Notes: generated by a model not told the origin, from the letters alone. 64,000 nucleotides of DNA from Sepiola atlantica (GCA_963556195.1 OY744517.1:84607214-84671213); one strand, 5' to 3'; shown: positions 1 through 9,763, counted from the stretch's first letter. Numbers and translations: made by a program.

Positions 1-20
1 AGGGAAATGTGGTTTTGTTA

Positions 21-131
21 AATTTAAAGAATGTGTGTGAATGCTTGGGTTAGTAGATGTGGAACAGTTGGGGTAGCAAGGTCAGATGCCAGCATGTAAA
101 ACAGACCTTGAACCAAATATGATGATGAGAG
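21..131 (+). pseudogene. Decayed RTE-like LINE 3' end fragment
   Basis: This stretch matches, in degraded form, the 3' coding end at 42196-42480. Shared words are the TGGGTTAG(T/G)AGATG block, GAACAGTTG, AGCA(A/G)GGTCAG and GCCAGCATGT, followed by a short GATGATGA tail. It is a short, heavily mutated 5'-truncated copy without an open frame. Confidence 0.6.
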
Positions 132-135
132 AGTT

Positions 136-545
136 GATCCTGTTCGTATTAGATAATTGTGCGAGAAAAATTCACAGAATTTCAAAATGGAACCAAGTGT
201 TAGACAGAAAATGGATAATAAATTCCAGGAAGATAATAGAATATGCATTCATTATCTAGATTAGTGAGTCTAATCTGAAAAGAATATTGACAGATTTTTC
301 ATGTCGTGCCTTCCATACATTGTTAAGTAAAGAAAAAGCATTCTGATGTTGTTCGACCAGTGCAGATTCTTTCTTGTGACATGCTTGTAACGTCATGCTG
401 AAAAATTCTGCACATTTACAATTTTGCGCAGTATCAAAATGTGTTTAAACGTCTGTTTTTCGTTGGTGAATGCTAAAAAATATGAATCATATTTTTTTTA
501 AAGTAAAGTGACCATTTATTTCTCGAAATGTATAAATATATGATT
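136..545. other. AT-rich unannotated stretch
   Basis: I see no coding potential, RNA gene or clear repeat structure here beyond short A and T runs. Confidence 0.4.
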
Positions 546-548
546 ATT

Positions 549-706
549 ATATGGAATGACTTGATAAGCATGAAAACAAACTAATGCAAAATACTGACAC
601 AGAAACATGTTTAAAGCGTTCATCATAAAAGCTTTAAACATGTTTCTGTGTGAATATTACTTATTTTATTAATTTGTTCTCATGCTTATCAACTTATTCC
701 ATATAC
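549..706. repeat. Inverted-repeat (palindromic) element
   Basis: Left arm 549-617 (ATATGGAAT...TTTAAAGC) and right arm 631-706 (GCTTTAAACATG...ATTCCATAT) are imperfect reverse complements around a 13-nt loop. The best-paired part is the ACAGAAACATGTTTAAAGC block. This is a non-coding miniature fold-back element like others in the window. Confidence 0.75.
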
Positions 707-814
707 TAACCATTTTATTTTTGTCAGAAATTTAATTCCCTTTATACAAACACTTCTATATAAATATATGCATACACAAGGTTATGTAGTTTAGCACGAA
801 ATAGAGTGAGAGAA

Positions 815-1352
815 AACAGTATCCTATATCTCTATAAAACCACCATGTGCCTGTGCATGGAGTATTGTGGCCACATCTGGGCTGGTGCACCAATCACTAG
901 CCTCTCTCTCTGACAAGGTGTAAAAAAGAATTTCTAACCTAATAGGTCTCCCATTGTCTGCCAAGCTCCAGCCTCTATCCGTACCACCACAGTGTTGCAT
1001 GCAAGTGTTTGTTTCACAAGTACTTTCATGGAATGTACTCCAGTGAAGTTACTGCACTTTGTACTCCCTCAACGTAAATACTAACAAGCCACTCGATTAT
1101 CAGCAAAATCACACCCCTTCCCTAGATGACAAAGAATTCCTACTCTAATTGCTTCTTTTCTAGGATCGCTTGCCTTTAGAATTCCCTCCCTGCTCTCTGT
1201 TTCCCCGACCATACTAACATGCAGAAATTTAAATGTAATGTAAACAAACATCTTACTGCCCAACTCCCCAACCAGGTTGCCTCCCTATAAATCCAGCCCC
1301 TCATGCTTCAGTGGCAATACGCATTGTTTTGGGCAAACAAAAGTAAAAAAGG
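815..1352 (+). pseudogene. 5'-truncated CR1/Jockey-like LINE, C-terminal region and 3' UTR
   Basis: The sequence parallels the 3' part of the fuller element at 38960-41572. It holds the end of the RT-linked region (PCMEYCGHIWAG-like), the cysteine-poor C-terminal domain and the shared 3' UTR ending near a TGTTTTGGG block. It has many frameshifts and stops. It is arranged tail-to-tail with the minus-strand copy at 1442-1900, about 90 bp away. Its 3' UTR has the 'TTCAGTGGCAATA' variant also seen at 38395 and 46360, so it belongs to a different subfamily from 21178, 33829 and 41109. Confidence 0.75.
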
Positions 1353-1441
1353 AAAATGCGTGCAGAGTCTTTGTATTCTGGTTAAGGCTGTCATGTGAAT
1401 TAAAGAAGGCCTAAATTGCTCCCCCCCCCACCGCATGTCAT

Positions 1442-1900
1442 TAAAAAAAAATCTTTTTAACATATTTCACCCCAAACACTGTAGACGCAAAGGATTACTG
1501 GGTGTAGGTTTTGGGTGACACCCCAAGTTGGGAGCAGTGTTGCGAAATGTCTGTTTACATTAGTTTTAAACCTCTGCATGTCGATACTGTCGGGGAAACA
1601 GGGAGCAGGGAGGGAGTTCTAGAGGCCAGCAGCATGAGGAAAAGAAGCTATTGTAGTAGAAGGCTCTCCGGCATCTGGGGACCTCCACAGTGAATGGATG
1701 GGATTTAGTTGATTGTCGAGTTGGTCTAGTGTATTTACGTCGAGGGGACACCAGAGTAGCCAGTTCATCAGAGCACAATCCATTGAAGTATTTGTAAAAC
1801 AAGTACAAGGATGCTACATTGCGGCGATGGGACAGGGGCTGGAGCTTGGTTGACATTATATGTGTAATCTTTTTTATCTTGTCTATCATGTGCATCTTGG
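1442..1900 (-). pseudogene. 5'-truncated CR1/Jockey-like LINE, C-terminal domain (minus strand)
   Basis: Read on the minus strand, it encodes the LINE C-terminus with recognisable words LSHRRNVASLYLFYKYFNG, LCSDELATLVSPRRKYTRP and HPFTVEVPRCRRAFY. A frameshift follows, before the terminal LWNSLP-type motif. The function of this C-terminal domain is unknown to me, but it is shared by all copies of the family here. Dead copy, convergent with the LINE at 815-1352. Confidence 0.8.
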
Positions 1901-2565
1901 TTATCTGGTTATATGCTTTTATCCAACCATGCAAAATCATGTAGTTTCTATAAAACAGGCATCAGATTTCCTTTCAGCATGCAATAATTCTGAGGTTCCT
2001 TTCTTATGTATCTCCTTGGTCCAATCTGCCTAAGACACAACAAGGAAATTGTCTTGATGCTTCTATTTCATTCTCTAGAAATAATTATAAAAGAGTTTGA
2101 TCGTAAAAAAAATTTCAATGGAAATAAAGAAAGATTCAAAATAATACAAGTTAAGATTAATTAAAAATGTTTAAGTTCATGGAGAAAGTATTTACAAGGT
2201 AGTTTTTATGCTAAACTTGTAATGCTTATCTCATCTATGTTTTTGGTCTTGTGAACATTCATAGTCAATATTGATGTTTTTGCAAAAATATTCTCAAGAA
2301 ATAGAAAGCGGTTACATGTGAGAGAGAGGAAGGAAGACACATTTAAATATATCACAGAGAGTTGGATATCAAAGTTTTTCTTTGGGTCAATTTGCAAATA
2401 TGTTTAATTCAATTAAACATACAATATTCCCATATAATTCAATTTGCTAAATTATTATCCGTTTGGAGTTTTTTGCTACTTCACTGAAGTAGCAGAAATT
2501 GTGCTGACAACGCTGTGTTCAGTTTCACATTCTAAATGTAATTTTTATTTGATATTTTAGTAAAT
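1901..2565. other. AT-rich unannotated stretch
   Basis: No recognisable gene. The short minus-strand frame at 2206-2397 has no family signature and sits in A/T-biased sequence. Confidence 0.35.
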
Positions 2566-2569
2566 TATA

Positions 2570-2571
<2 letters not shown>

Positions 2572-2635
<64 letters not shown>
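2572..2635. repeat. (TA)n microsatellite
   Basis: Pure TA tract directly followed by a half copy of the palindromic element seen complete at 2920-3190. Confidence 0.95.
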
Positions 2636-2639
<4 letters not shown>

Positions 2640-2765
2640 TGAAGAGTTTTATTTATATAAGTTTAATTTAGCTACACATTTGCAAAATGTGTTTAAGTAA
2701 CAGATATAAAAGCTAGACTTTATCAAGCTGGATGTCTCTATTTTACGCTACATAGTGATCTAGTG
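2636..2765 (+). repeat. Half copy of the 2920-3190 palindromic element
   Basis: Shares AGTTATGAAGA, GCTACACATTTGCAAAA, ACAGATATAAAAGCTAG and TTTATCAAGCTGGA with the left arm at 2920-3050, but the opposing arm is missing. Confidence 0.75.
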
Positions 2766-2836
2766 TGTATAACATGTTTCATAATATATTTTGAGGTAAT
2801 ACCTCTTTATCAAATCGTGTTTCAAATCTCTGAAAA

Positions 2837-2840
<4 letters not shown>

Positions 2841-2911
<71 letters not shown>
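2841..2911. repeat. (TA)n microsatellite
   Basis: TA tract abutting the left arm of the inverted repeat at 2920-3190. Confidence 0.95.
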
Positions 2912-2915
<4 letters not shown>

Positions 2916-2919
2916 TATA

Positions 2920-3190
2920 TACAGTTATGAAGATTTTTATTCATATAAATATAATTTGGCTACACATTTGCAAAACATGTTTCAGTAACAGATATAAAAG
3001 CTAGTCTTTATCAAGCTGGAGCGTCCTTATTTTACGCTTTCATTTTGTGCAATGAGGCAAACCTAACGAAAGCATAAAGTAGAAACTCTCCAGCTTGATA
3101 AAATCTAGGTTTTACAGCTGTTACTGAAACATGTTTTCCAAATGTGTAGCCAAATTATGTTTGTACATATAAAAATCATTATAACCAGTA
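2920..3190. repeat. Inverted-repeat element beside TA tracts
   Basis: Arms 2920-3045 and 3060-3190 are imperfect reverse complements (TTTGGCTACACATTTGCAAAA pairs with a CCAAATGTGTAGCCAAA block, and TATCAAGCTGGAG with CTCCAGCTTGATA). The loop carries GAAAGC-type words resembling a decayed hammerhead core, but I could not fold a full one. TA microsatellites lie on both sides. Confidence 0.75.
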
Positions 3191-3280
3191 AACAGCTATA
3201 TCTATAGTTAAGCACTATTATGTTAACAGTAAAGATTCTCTGGATTTTCTTTAGCCTCTGGATACAAACTTTACCTGGAT

Positions 3281-3283
<3 letters not shown>

Positions 3284-3349
<66 letters not shown>
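3284..3349. repeat. (TA)n microsatellite
   Basis: Uninterrupted TA tract, about 33 units, downstream of the 2920-3190 palindrome. Confidence 0.95.
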
Positions 3350-3354
<5 letters not shown>

Positions 3355-3730
3355 AAGCTTTGTGTCATTTAAAACAAAAGAAAAAAAAAGGAAAATGCAG
3401 TTTAAATTCCCAGAGAAACTAACTAAATCCAAGATATCGCAGACTTAACATTCGTTGGAAAATTCATAAATAAAAATGTTAAAAATTTAAAAATTTAAAA
3501 AAAATTTCTAAAAAAAGAAAAAAAAAGGGAATTCAAGTATCTTATAGTGAAACAAAAACAGGGGGCCTTAACTTAAGCGTGAACTATTAAAATGGGGATC
3601 ATCAGCTGTTTACCATGTAACTGTTTCAGAGATTTAAAAACAGGACAGTTATAATATTCATGGCTCTCCAATGGTACTGATCAAACTACCATTTCCCCAA
3701 TTATATATATAGTAGTATAAAATATGTTTA
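3350..3730. other. A-rich unannotated stretch
   Basis: Contains A-rich runs at 3480-3530 and nothing I can assign. Confidence 0.35.
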
Positions 3731-3734
3731 TGTT

Positions 3735-4100
3735 CACATGGACACGTGGCACTACGGATAAAAGTGTTGATTAATAATCAGTTTTGATACAGTCTTCTTG
3801 AGGTTAAAGGTTCAATCCTAACTACCGGCGATAATAACTAAGAATAACATAATACTTACTTAACAATTTTACCCAGTCCTGGCTAACAGAGAGCCAGAAA
3901 GATCTACCCATGAGAGTTTAGTTCGAAATTGTTCATCGCTGCACAAATTCGACAGAAAGATTCTCAAGTTCGAAAAGATGCATCCGAAGGTCGGAGGTGA
4001 CATCGGCCGAAACGTTGTGAAAATTACAACCATGATAGAAATAGTAGTCGGAACCATCAAAATAATGCAAAGTATCAATTCTCATCTCAAAAATTCTGAA
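3735..4100 (+). mobile_element. tRNA-headed SINE, copy 1
   Basis: The 5' head looks like a degenerate tRNA: an A-box-like TGGCACTACGG, then a B-box GGTTCAATCCT, the Pol III promoter type 2 layout. The body carries the CATCGGCCGAAACGTTG block. The 3' region with AATAATGCAAAGTATCAATTC and AAAAATTCTGAAAC is shared with copies at 6322, 24428 and 44315. Tens of mutations separate it from copy 2, so it is old. Confidence 0.8.
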
Positions 4101-4337
4101 ACAAAAATATGTATGTAATATATTATTTTATAATATATGTATATATATGAAACAGTAATAATATATATGTATATATATGAAACAGTAATAATAATGATAA
4201 TAACCAAAATTTGGATTCATAACCGCCAATTAACATCGGCGTGGAAAAAACACCAAGGATATTTATCAAGTAACAAAAGAAATAAGTTTGTTTATTCTTG
4301 TTTTTGATGAAAAAAAAAATGACACAATACTGGTCAA
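4101..4337. other. AT-rich stretch with a short local duplication
   Basis: A roughly 33-bp direct duplication (TATATGTATATATATGAAACAG twice, 4133-4195) is followed by unassigned sequence. Confidence 0.5.
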
Positions 4338-4380
4338 CTCTGATGATGGAATTTTATTCCGAAATTCATAAGATTAAAGT
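4337..4380 (+). other. Degenerate hammerhead-like motif
   Basis: CTGATGA is followed by one extra T, a GGAAT/ATTCC stem II with a TTT loop, and GAAA. Stem III and stem I are poorly formed, so this is probably a decayed relative of the hammerhead motifs elsewhere in the window, or a chance match. Confidence 0.3.
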
Positions 4381-4434
4381 AAAAAATAAATAAAAAATCT
4401 TGCATTGATAATGGCTTATATTTTCAATTTTATA

Positions 4435-4437
<3 letters not shown>

Positions 4438-4471
<34 letters not shown>
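4438..4471. repeat. (TA)n microsatellite
   Basis: Short TA tract. It creates a spurious Tyr/Ile open frame. Confidence 0.95.
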
Positions 4472-4473
<2 letters not shown>

Positions 4474-4934
4474 GAAAAATCAATTTTTCGAAGTTGGAAC
4501 AGATCCGATCCAAGAAATCAGATCTTGTACACACAAAGCACTCTTTCGCCGAGAACGATAGATAAACGACTAATTATCAGTCAAGTCTCACAGATGAAGT
4601 TTATTACTGTGGAGAACAAGACTCACTCTCTCCATCAGGCAAGTAACGTCCATATAGTTCAGGAACCTATTTGAATTCATAATTTCTCTGGCAGTGTCGA
4701 GAGCGTTAGTGTAGTTTCCTGACACTGCTGATAACAGTTGTAAGTGATTTGGCGTTCGGGTTCCGAATCTCAGTCTTAAAACACTTGCCATGTCTAACTA
4801 CACTGAAAAGCGGTGATACAGCGAAAAAGCCATCTGTGGATAACTAGAAGAAGCATATATGTTAGGTGACTTAGTATAGAATGTAACACAATATAGAAAC
4901 CATACTTATGAATAGTAGATTAGAACATCATTAT

Positions 4935-4937
<3 letters not shown>
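4472..4937. other. Unannotated stretch
   Basis: Opposed short frames (4405-4674 plus, 4588-4791 minus) overlap here with no family signature. I do not call a gene. Confidence 0.35.

Positions 4938-4938
<1 letters not shown>

Positions 4939-4985
<47 letters not shown>
4939..4985. repeat. (TA)n microsatellite
   Basis: TA tract about 100 bp upstream of the large palindrome at 5085-5545. Confidence 0.95.
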
Positions 4986-4988
<3 letters not shown>

Positions 4989-5174
4989 CAAATGAAACAA
5001 ATAAAGATAAATATTGTATCTTTATATTATATCCTATCATGATAAAGCAATGCTCGATATACGAGGTAGAACAATAATATAAAAAAATGAATCATAAAAA
5101 AAAATTGGATAAAATACAATATTTATTAATTCATCAAATATTCAAACAAAGAATATAAAAAAAAAACTATTTTC

Positions 5175-5227
5175 TTATTTTTAATCCATGGATTTTCAAA
5201 AAAAATGTTCTTTTCATCAGAGGCAAA
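5175..5227 (-). ncRNA. Hammerhead ribozyme motif, type I, partly decayed
   Basis: On the minus strand: intact CTGATGA (5214-5220), a weak A/T stem II, GAAA (5194-5197), stem III ATCC-AT-GGAT (5184-5193), then UA (5182-5183). Stem I is disrupted in this arm. The sister copy at 5391-5442 keeps stem I but has lost CTGATGA. Confidence 0.6.
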
Positions 5228-5390
5228 ATCAGAAGAAAAAAATCAGCAAAAATTGCATTACTGTGTAGCAAATATTTGAAAGTCTATAAAAAGGAGTGAG
5301 CAGAAAAGGACGTTTTTGTTGCTCATTACTTTTTATATTTTCAAATATTTGCTAGACAGTAATGCAATTTTTGCTGATTTTTTCCTCTGA

Positions 5391-5442
5391 TTTTCCTCCA
5401 ATGAAAAGCTTATTTTTTGAAAATCCATGGATTAAGGAAAAG
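5391..5442 (+). ncRNA. Hammerhead ribozyme motif, type I, core mutated
   Basis: Stem I 5' strand TTTTCCT (5391-5397); CCAATGA where CTGATGA is expected (5398-5404); an A/T-rich stem II; GAAA (5419-5422); stem III ATCC-AT-GGAT (5423-5432); UA (5433-5434); stem I 3' strand AGGAAAA (5435-5441). Stem I pairs 7/7. Two core substitutions probably make it inactive. Confidence 0.65.
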
Positions 5443-5556
5443 AAAATATTTTTTAAATATTTCTTTGTTCTTTTTATATTTCTTGTTTGAATATTTGATG
5501 AATTAATAAATATTGTATTTTATCCGATTTTTAATTTTATCATTCAGTTTCTTATA

Positions 5557-5563
<7 letters not shown>

Positions 5564-5612
<49 letters not shown>
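5564..5612. repeat. (TA)n microsatellite
   Basis: TA tract immediately after the 5085-5545 palindrome. Confidence 0.95.
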
Positions 5613-5616
<4 letters not shown>

Positions 5617-6082
5617 TTTTAATATTTCATTATTTTTACCTGTACTTTATTTTACTTGTTCTTATTGTTATTTTTACTGTTATTTTTTAATTTTTTTTAT
5701 TTATTCATTATATCATTTTATTTTTATTTATTTTATTATCTATTCTACTTTTATTTTATATTTAAAACAATATACTATATATTATTATTATTATAATTAT
5801 TATTATTGAGATTATATATAGAATGGTATAGAATTATATAATGAGAAGTTCTAATTTTCCTATCATTACTGGATATATGTATTCTTAAATGATACTAAAT
5901 TGTGATGTTTTTCTTGCTTGACTTCTATTTGTGATGTTATGAGGGGTGCTGAAGAAGACTCTTTTTGGAATCATCTAAAGTAAAATATTCCAAATCGTTT
6001 TAGAAACGACCGTACGTCAAATTTTGTTGTGTTTCTTGGAACTCATATAAATAATGTGCTAATTCTATTTTTCTTAACTCAC

Positions 6083-6086
<4 letters not shown>
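5613..6086. other. T-rich stretch without features
   Basis: Low-complexity T/A-rich sequence, with ATT repeats near 5780. The open frame through it is Tyr/Phe/Ile low complexity, not a gene. Confidence 0.5.

Positions 6087-6132
<46 letters not shown>
6087..6132. repeat. (TA)n microsatellite
   Basis: TA tract 25 bp from the minus-strand hammerhead at 6155-6205. Confidence 0.95.
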
Positions 6133-6133
<1 letters not shown>

Positions 6134-6154
6134 AATATTTGTTTTTGTTTATTA

Positions 6155-6205
6155 TCTAAGTACGTGTACGTTTCGTCCTTTATAATAGAGACTCATCAGC
6201 ATAGA
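6155..6205 (-). ncRNA. Hammerhead ribozyme motif, type I, near canonical
   Basis: Read on the minus strand: stem I 5' strand TCTATG (6205-6200); CTGATGA (6199-6193); stem II with GUCU pairing GGAC around a 10-nt loop (6192-6175), starting with the conserved G10.1-C11.1 pair; GAAA (6174-6171); stem III CGT-AC-ACG (6170-6163); the UA cleavage dinucleotide (6162-6161); stem I 3' strand CTTAGA (6160-6155). Stem I pairs except for one U-U mismatch. All conserved core bases are present, so self-cleavage is plausible. It lies beside a (TA)n tract, and a tRNA-like B-box, GATTCGAAACC, lies just downstream at 6234-6244. Confidence 0.8.
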
Positions 6206-6321
6206 GATATAACTATTCACTACTGGTCATGGGATTCGAAACCCTGGACTTCGAGTAAGTAGTAATCCTAAGCATCTAAGACGAGAATAGGTTTAAGCCT
6301 CCCAAAATTCATACTACAATT

Positions 6322-6670
6322 GTTCACATAGACCCGTGGTGCAACGGATAAAGTGCTAAGTAAAACAGTTCAAAATTACAGTCTTCGGTTTAAGGTTCAA
6401 TCCTCACTACAGGCGATAATAAAAATATAATTAAGAACTACTTAAGACTTTTACCCGGCCATGGCTGACTGGACAAGAATAATCTACTCCCGTCTATTAA
6501 ATAAAGGGTTTAGTTCAAAATTCTGAACAGATTCCCTAGTGTATCAAGATGCCCCTGAGGAAGGTTGGAGATTACATCGACCGAAACGTTGGGAGACTAA
6601 CATCCAAGATAAAAACAGTAATCAAAATAATACAAATTATCAATCTTCATCTAAAAATTCCGAAACAATT
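6322..6670 (+). mobile_element. tRNA-headed SINE, copy 2 (near full length)
   Basis: The head CCCGTGGTGCAACGG contains an A-box-like segment, and GGTTCAATCC is a B-box. The body has ACCCGGCCATGGCTGACTGG, ATTAAATAAAGGGTTTAGTTC and CATCGACCGAAACGTTGG. The 3' region ends with CATCTAAAAATTCCGAAAC. The CTGAGGA...GAAA pair inside resembles a hammerhead core with a one-base offset at stem II. About 340 bp, collinear with copy 1. Confidence 0.85.
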
Positions 6671-7338
6671 AAGGTATATTAATTATTTATTTAAAATCCG
6701 CCTGGAAATTATCGAAATAAATTTGGCTTTCAACTTGCAAGAAAATAGAAGCTCAATATTCCTCGTGTGATAAAATAGAGCTTATGAAAATAATTTTTTT
6801 CAAAATCGGAACAGAGCTGAATCAATATAGCAGATCTTGCGAACAATAATAAACAATTAAAACTGTTAAGATAAGCCCTTTTAATGATTTATTTTTGTTA
6901 TATATATATAACAAAAATAAATCATTAATGTGTGTGTGTATGTGCAGCCATCACTTAGTGGCCAAATATGATCACTTTCTGCACATAAGCAGATAACATA
7001 TTCTCTCTAACATATGGCATTAAATAAGATTCTTCTAATGTTACGTTCACGTTCATAGGTAGAGCACTGCAGTATTTACACCTTATAGCCACTAGCACAT
7101 CTTCATTGCACTGACACTGATTTAAAATGGCACTTCAATTTGCCAGTCGATAGACACACCAACAAACTACTTGCTGAATAGTATACTGGCACTCAGCACT
7201 ATTGGGAGAGTGACGTCAATCACTTATGAGGTGGACCTTTGATAGATAAGCACAACCACACTTATCGTGCATCAAGGATTGTCTCGATCCGCTCATTTAT
7301 AGGATCACTGTTAATATATCATGTGTCTGCTTTATCCA
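6671..7338. other. Unannotated stretch
   Basis: Contains a short inverted repeat around 6876-6925 (AAAAATAAATCATTAA and its complement around a TA core). Otherwise nothing is recognised. Confidence 0.4.
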
Positions 7339-7457
7339 GTAGTATGGCATAATCAAGTTGACACACTGGTTCTCATTAGATCACCGAAGTTAAGCAACGT
7401 TGAGCCTGGTCAGTACCAGATGGGTGACCATTTAGGAATACCAGGTGCTGTATGTGG
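7339..7457 (+). pseudogene. 5S rRNA-derived sequence (pseudogene or 5S-headed SINE)
   Basis: About 119 bp aligns end to end with animal 5S rRNA. The best-kept parts are GATCACCGAAGTTAAGCAACGT (internal promoter A-box region), ATGGGTGACCA (C-box region) and GGAATACC then GGTGCTGTA near the 3' end. Many CpG-type and other substitutions (for example GGCATAATC where GCCATACCA is expected) mean it is not a functional rRNA gene. The internal Pol III promoter elements look better preserved than the stems, as expected for a SINE head. The following 150 bp has no T-run terminator, which also favours a 5S-headed retroposon over a simple pseudogene. Confidence 0.85.
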
Positions 7458-8129
7458 GAGAACGGCGACACGTTTCTGCAAGAACTGCAAAAACCTAACG
7501 TTGTCATCTCCTCGAACTGGGATATCCATGCGTCTGAGGACTACTTGTGAATTTGATACTCCCATGAAATGAAGCTGGTTCACTCCGTCAAGGGTGAATG
7601 TCGTACCAGATACCGAGGTGGGGGAGTATCCAATAGTAAAGAGGTGGTGGGGTTGATTATTTGGAGATAGATAGCTCTGGCTTTGATTCTGATACTGCTG
7701 TCAATGGCCACCAATCTTACAAATAATTAAGGATCAAGATCACTCTGTTTCACTTGAGATTGATGGGCAAAAGGCACCGTTTGTGACACGCATGTTAGCA
7801 TGAAAGGAATGAATAATAGTGATGAACTTCTGAGAGCAGCCAAACTTCAATTGCATATCTCAGAGAAATTGCCTGCTGACTGTACGGATTTTCTAATATC
7901 TATTAAACCTTGGTAAAGGTTAAATTGCTCTTCTAGATAACGTTCTTGTATTTGACAACTTATAAAAAGCATGTGCATCATCCCGCCATTGGATATAGTT
8001 TTATATAACAACCAGAAGAATACCCGTCCCAGGACGGGTAAAATTCCCTACACGGAACAGTTTTGCACCAATTAAAAAAAAAATTTGAAAAAAACAACTT
8101 TTATTCTATACCAAAGAAGGCACATTGAT
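7458..8129. other. Sequence downstream of the 5S-derived head
   Basis: Moderately GC-rich at 7458-7650, in contrast to the surroundings, so it may be the body of a 5S-headed SINE. From 8014 an AGAAGAATACCCGTCC word occurs that recurs near 51891 and 63981. Confidence 0.4.
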
Positions 8130-8625
8130 ACCGAAACCTAAGGGGCTACTGTGAATTAGAGATCATACCTACAGGGGCATCTTGAGTAGGGAGTTGAGCA
8201 ATGAGATGTCTGTTTACATTACATTTACATTTCTGCATGTTAGTACAGTCAGGGAAACAGGGAAGAAATTCCAAAGGTTAGTAGTTTGAGGGAAGACACT
8301 ATTAGAGTAGAAAGCTTTCCGACATCTGGGGACCTCTACAGTGAAGGGGTGGGATTTTGCTGCTTGTCGGGTTGGTCAGGGGGTAATTCCGTCGAAGGGG
8401 CGCAAGTGCCACGAGTTCATCAGAGCACATTCTATTGAAATACTTCTAAAACAAGCACAGGGATGCAACATTGCAGCGATGGGACAGGGGTTGAAGCTTG
8501 GTTGACAGTGCGGTACCTATTAGATTGGAGACTGTTTTTTGGACCCTGTCTTATAGGGAGAGACAAGTGGTTGATGCTCCAGCGCAGATACGGCAACAAC
8601 ACTCCATGCATGGACAAATGATTAC
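8130..8625 (-). pseudogene. 5'-truncated CR1/Jockey-like LINE (minus strand)
   Basis: The minus strand resembles the C-terminal domain and 3' UTR of the family at 38960-41572. It shows a PCMHGVLLPYL-like word, LSLPIRQGPKN (a frameshifted LLDKVQKR region), CRKAFYSNS-like remains and a terminal 3' UTR near 8150. Multiple frameshifts; not functional. Confidence 0.75.
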
Positions 8626-8629
8626 TTTG

Positions 8630-9120
8630 TATTTTTTATATTCTCTTACAAAGATTAAAATCAATATATAACGATAATAAACCTCATGTCTAGAATCCTT
8701 ATTCCAATTTTGATAAAATCCATTACATGATTTTGATTCTAGAAAATGTCTAAAATGTAAGGCTTAAGATTAAGGGATCTTAAGAAATAGAGATTCAGAG
8801 AATCTTGCTTAATTAGTATCTAATTACTATGGATTAAATTTAATGCAAATCTGAAATATTTGAATTTTCAAATGGAAGGTTATGTCCATATTATGCCCAT
8901 TAAAGCCCTTTAAAATGTTCCAAAGAAATTTAAATTTGTTAAATATTTATTAATACATGTCTAATACTTATCGTTAAAATTTCACAAAAATCACAAAGGG
9001 CTTTCATACCATCTTTGCATAAAACTAAATATTGCCCACATTACCCCCCTCCACCTGTACGTCTAGTAGCTGTGTTCCAAATTTAATAATGGTTGGTTAA
9101 TTAGTTTAGTAGTGAATTTT
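8630..9120. other. AT-rich unannotated stretch
   Basis: No gene or repeat signature seen. Confidence 0.4.

Positions 9121-9122
<2 letters not shown>

Positions 9123-9161
<39 letters not shown>
9123..9161. repeat. (TA)n microsatellite
   Basis: Precedes a fragment of the palindromic element completed at 9605. Confidence 0.95.
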
Positions 9162-9164
<3 letters not shown>

Positions 9165-9212
9165 AATTTTTATTTTTACAAACATTATTGGTTACATATG
9201 TGCATACATGTA

Positions 9213-9213
<1 letters not shown>
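9162..9213 (+). repeat. Fragment of the 9605-11003 inverted-repeat arm
   Basis: ACAAACATTATTGGTTACAT and ATACATGT match the outer arm at 9622-9655, so this is a third partial copy of that terminal sequence. Confidence 0.75.
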
Positions 9214-9266
<53 letters not shown>

Positions 9267-9268
9267 AA
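9214..9268. repeat. (CT)n(TA)n compound microsatellite
   Basis: TCTC repeats run into TA repeats. Confidence 0.95.
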
Positions 9269-9543
9269 TTTCAAAATAACATGTGTTAGATGCAGATATT
9301 TTTCATTAAAATCAAAATAAAAATAAAAACAATTTTTTTTTCTTCTTCATCTTGACTTTTTTATCTAATAATTTCGATTGATATAACAAGCCCTTTCAAG
9401 CCTTTAGACAAATAAAAGGTATTAACCTTATTTTATTTTTCGTAACAATCCTTCCTGGTCTTGTAGAAGTGACGTGTGATGTGTGGACTTAACGGTGTAA
9501 ATGTCTCTTTTAAATTGAACTTAAATCGCGCATGGTTGCTGGT

Positions 9544-9546
<3 letters not shown>
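9269..9546. other. AT-rich spacer
   Basis: No feature recognised. Confidence 0.4.

Positions 9547-9602
<56 letters not shown>
9547..9602. repeat. (TA)n microsatellite
   Basis: Directly abuts the left end of the inverted repeat at 9605. Confidence 0.95.
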
Positions 9603-9604
<2 letters not shown>

Positions 9605-9763
9605 ATAGAAATTTTTATTCATACAAACATTATTGGTTACATATGTGAATACATGTTTCGGTTGTACTCTTCACAGAGAGTCAACTTCTTCAGACCAAAA
9701 GAGACAAGCATCGACTTGTCTTCTTTGGTCTGAAGAGGTTGAAGAGTACAACCAAAACATGTA

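Larger units (their letters stand above)
5085..5545. repeat. Large palindromic element carrying hammerhead motifs in both arms
   Basis: Arms of about 220 bp (5085-5300 and 5320-5545) are reverse complements with a short centre near 5310. Matching blocks include GGATAAAATACAATATTTA, TTCATCAAATATTCAAAC, AATCCATGGATTTTC and TTTTTGCTGATTTTTTCCTC. Each arm contains a type I hammerhead-like motif (5175-5227 minus, 5391-5442 plus). TA microsatellites bracket the element at 4939 and 5564. I infer a Penelope-like or retrozyme-like remnant, but no reverse transcriptase is present. Confidence 0.8.

Noticed and set aside
7321..7572. 83-codon plus-strand frame as a gene
   Set aside because: It overlaps the 5S rRNA-derived sequence.
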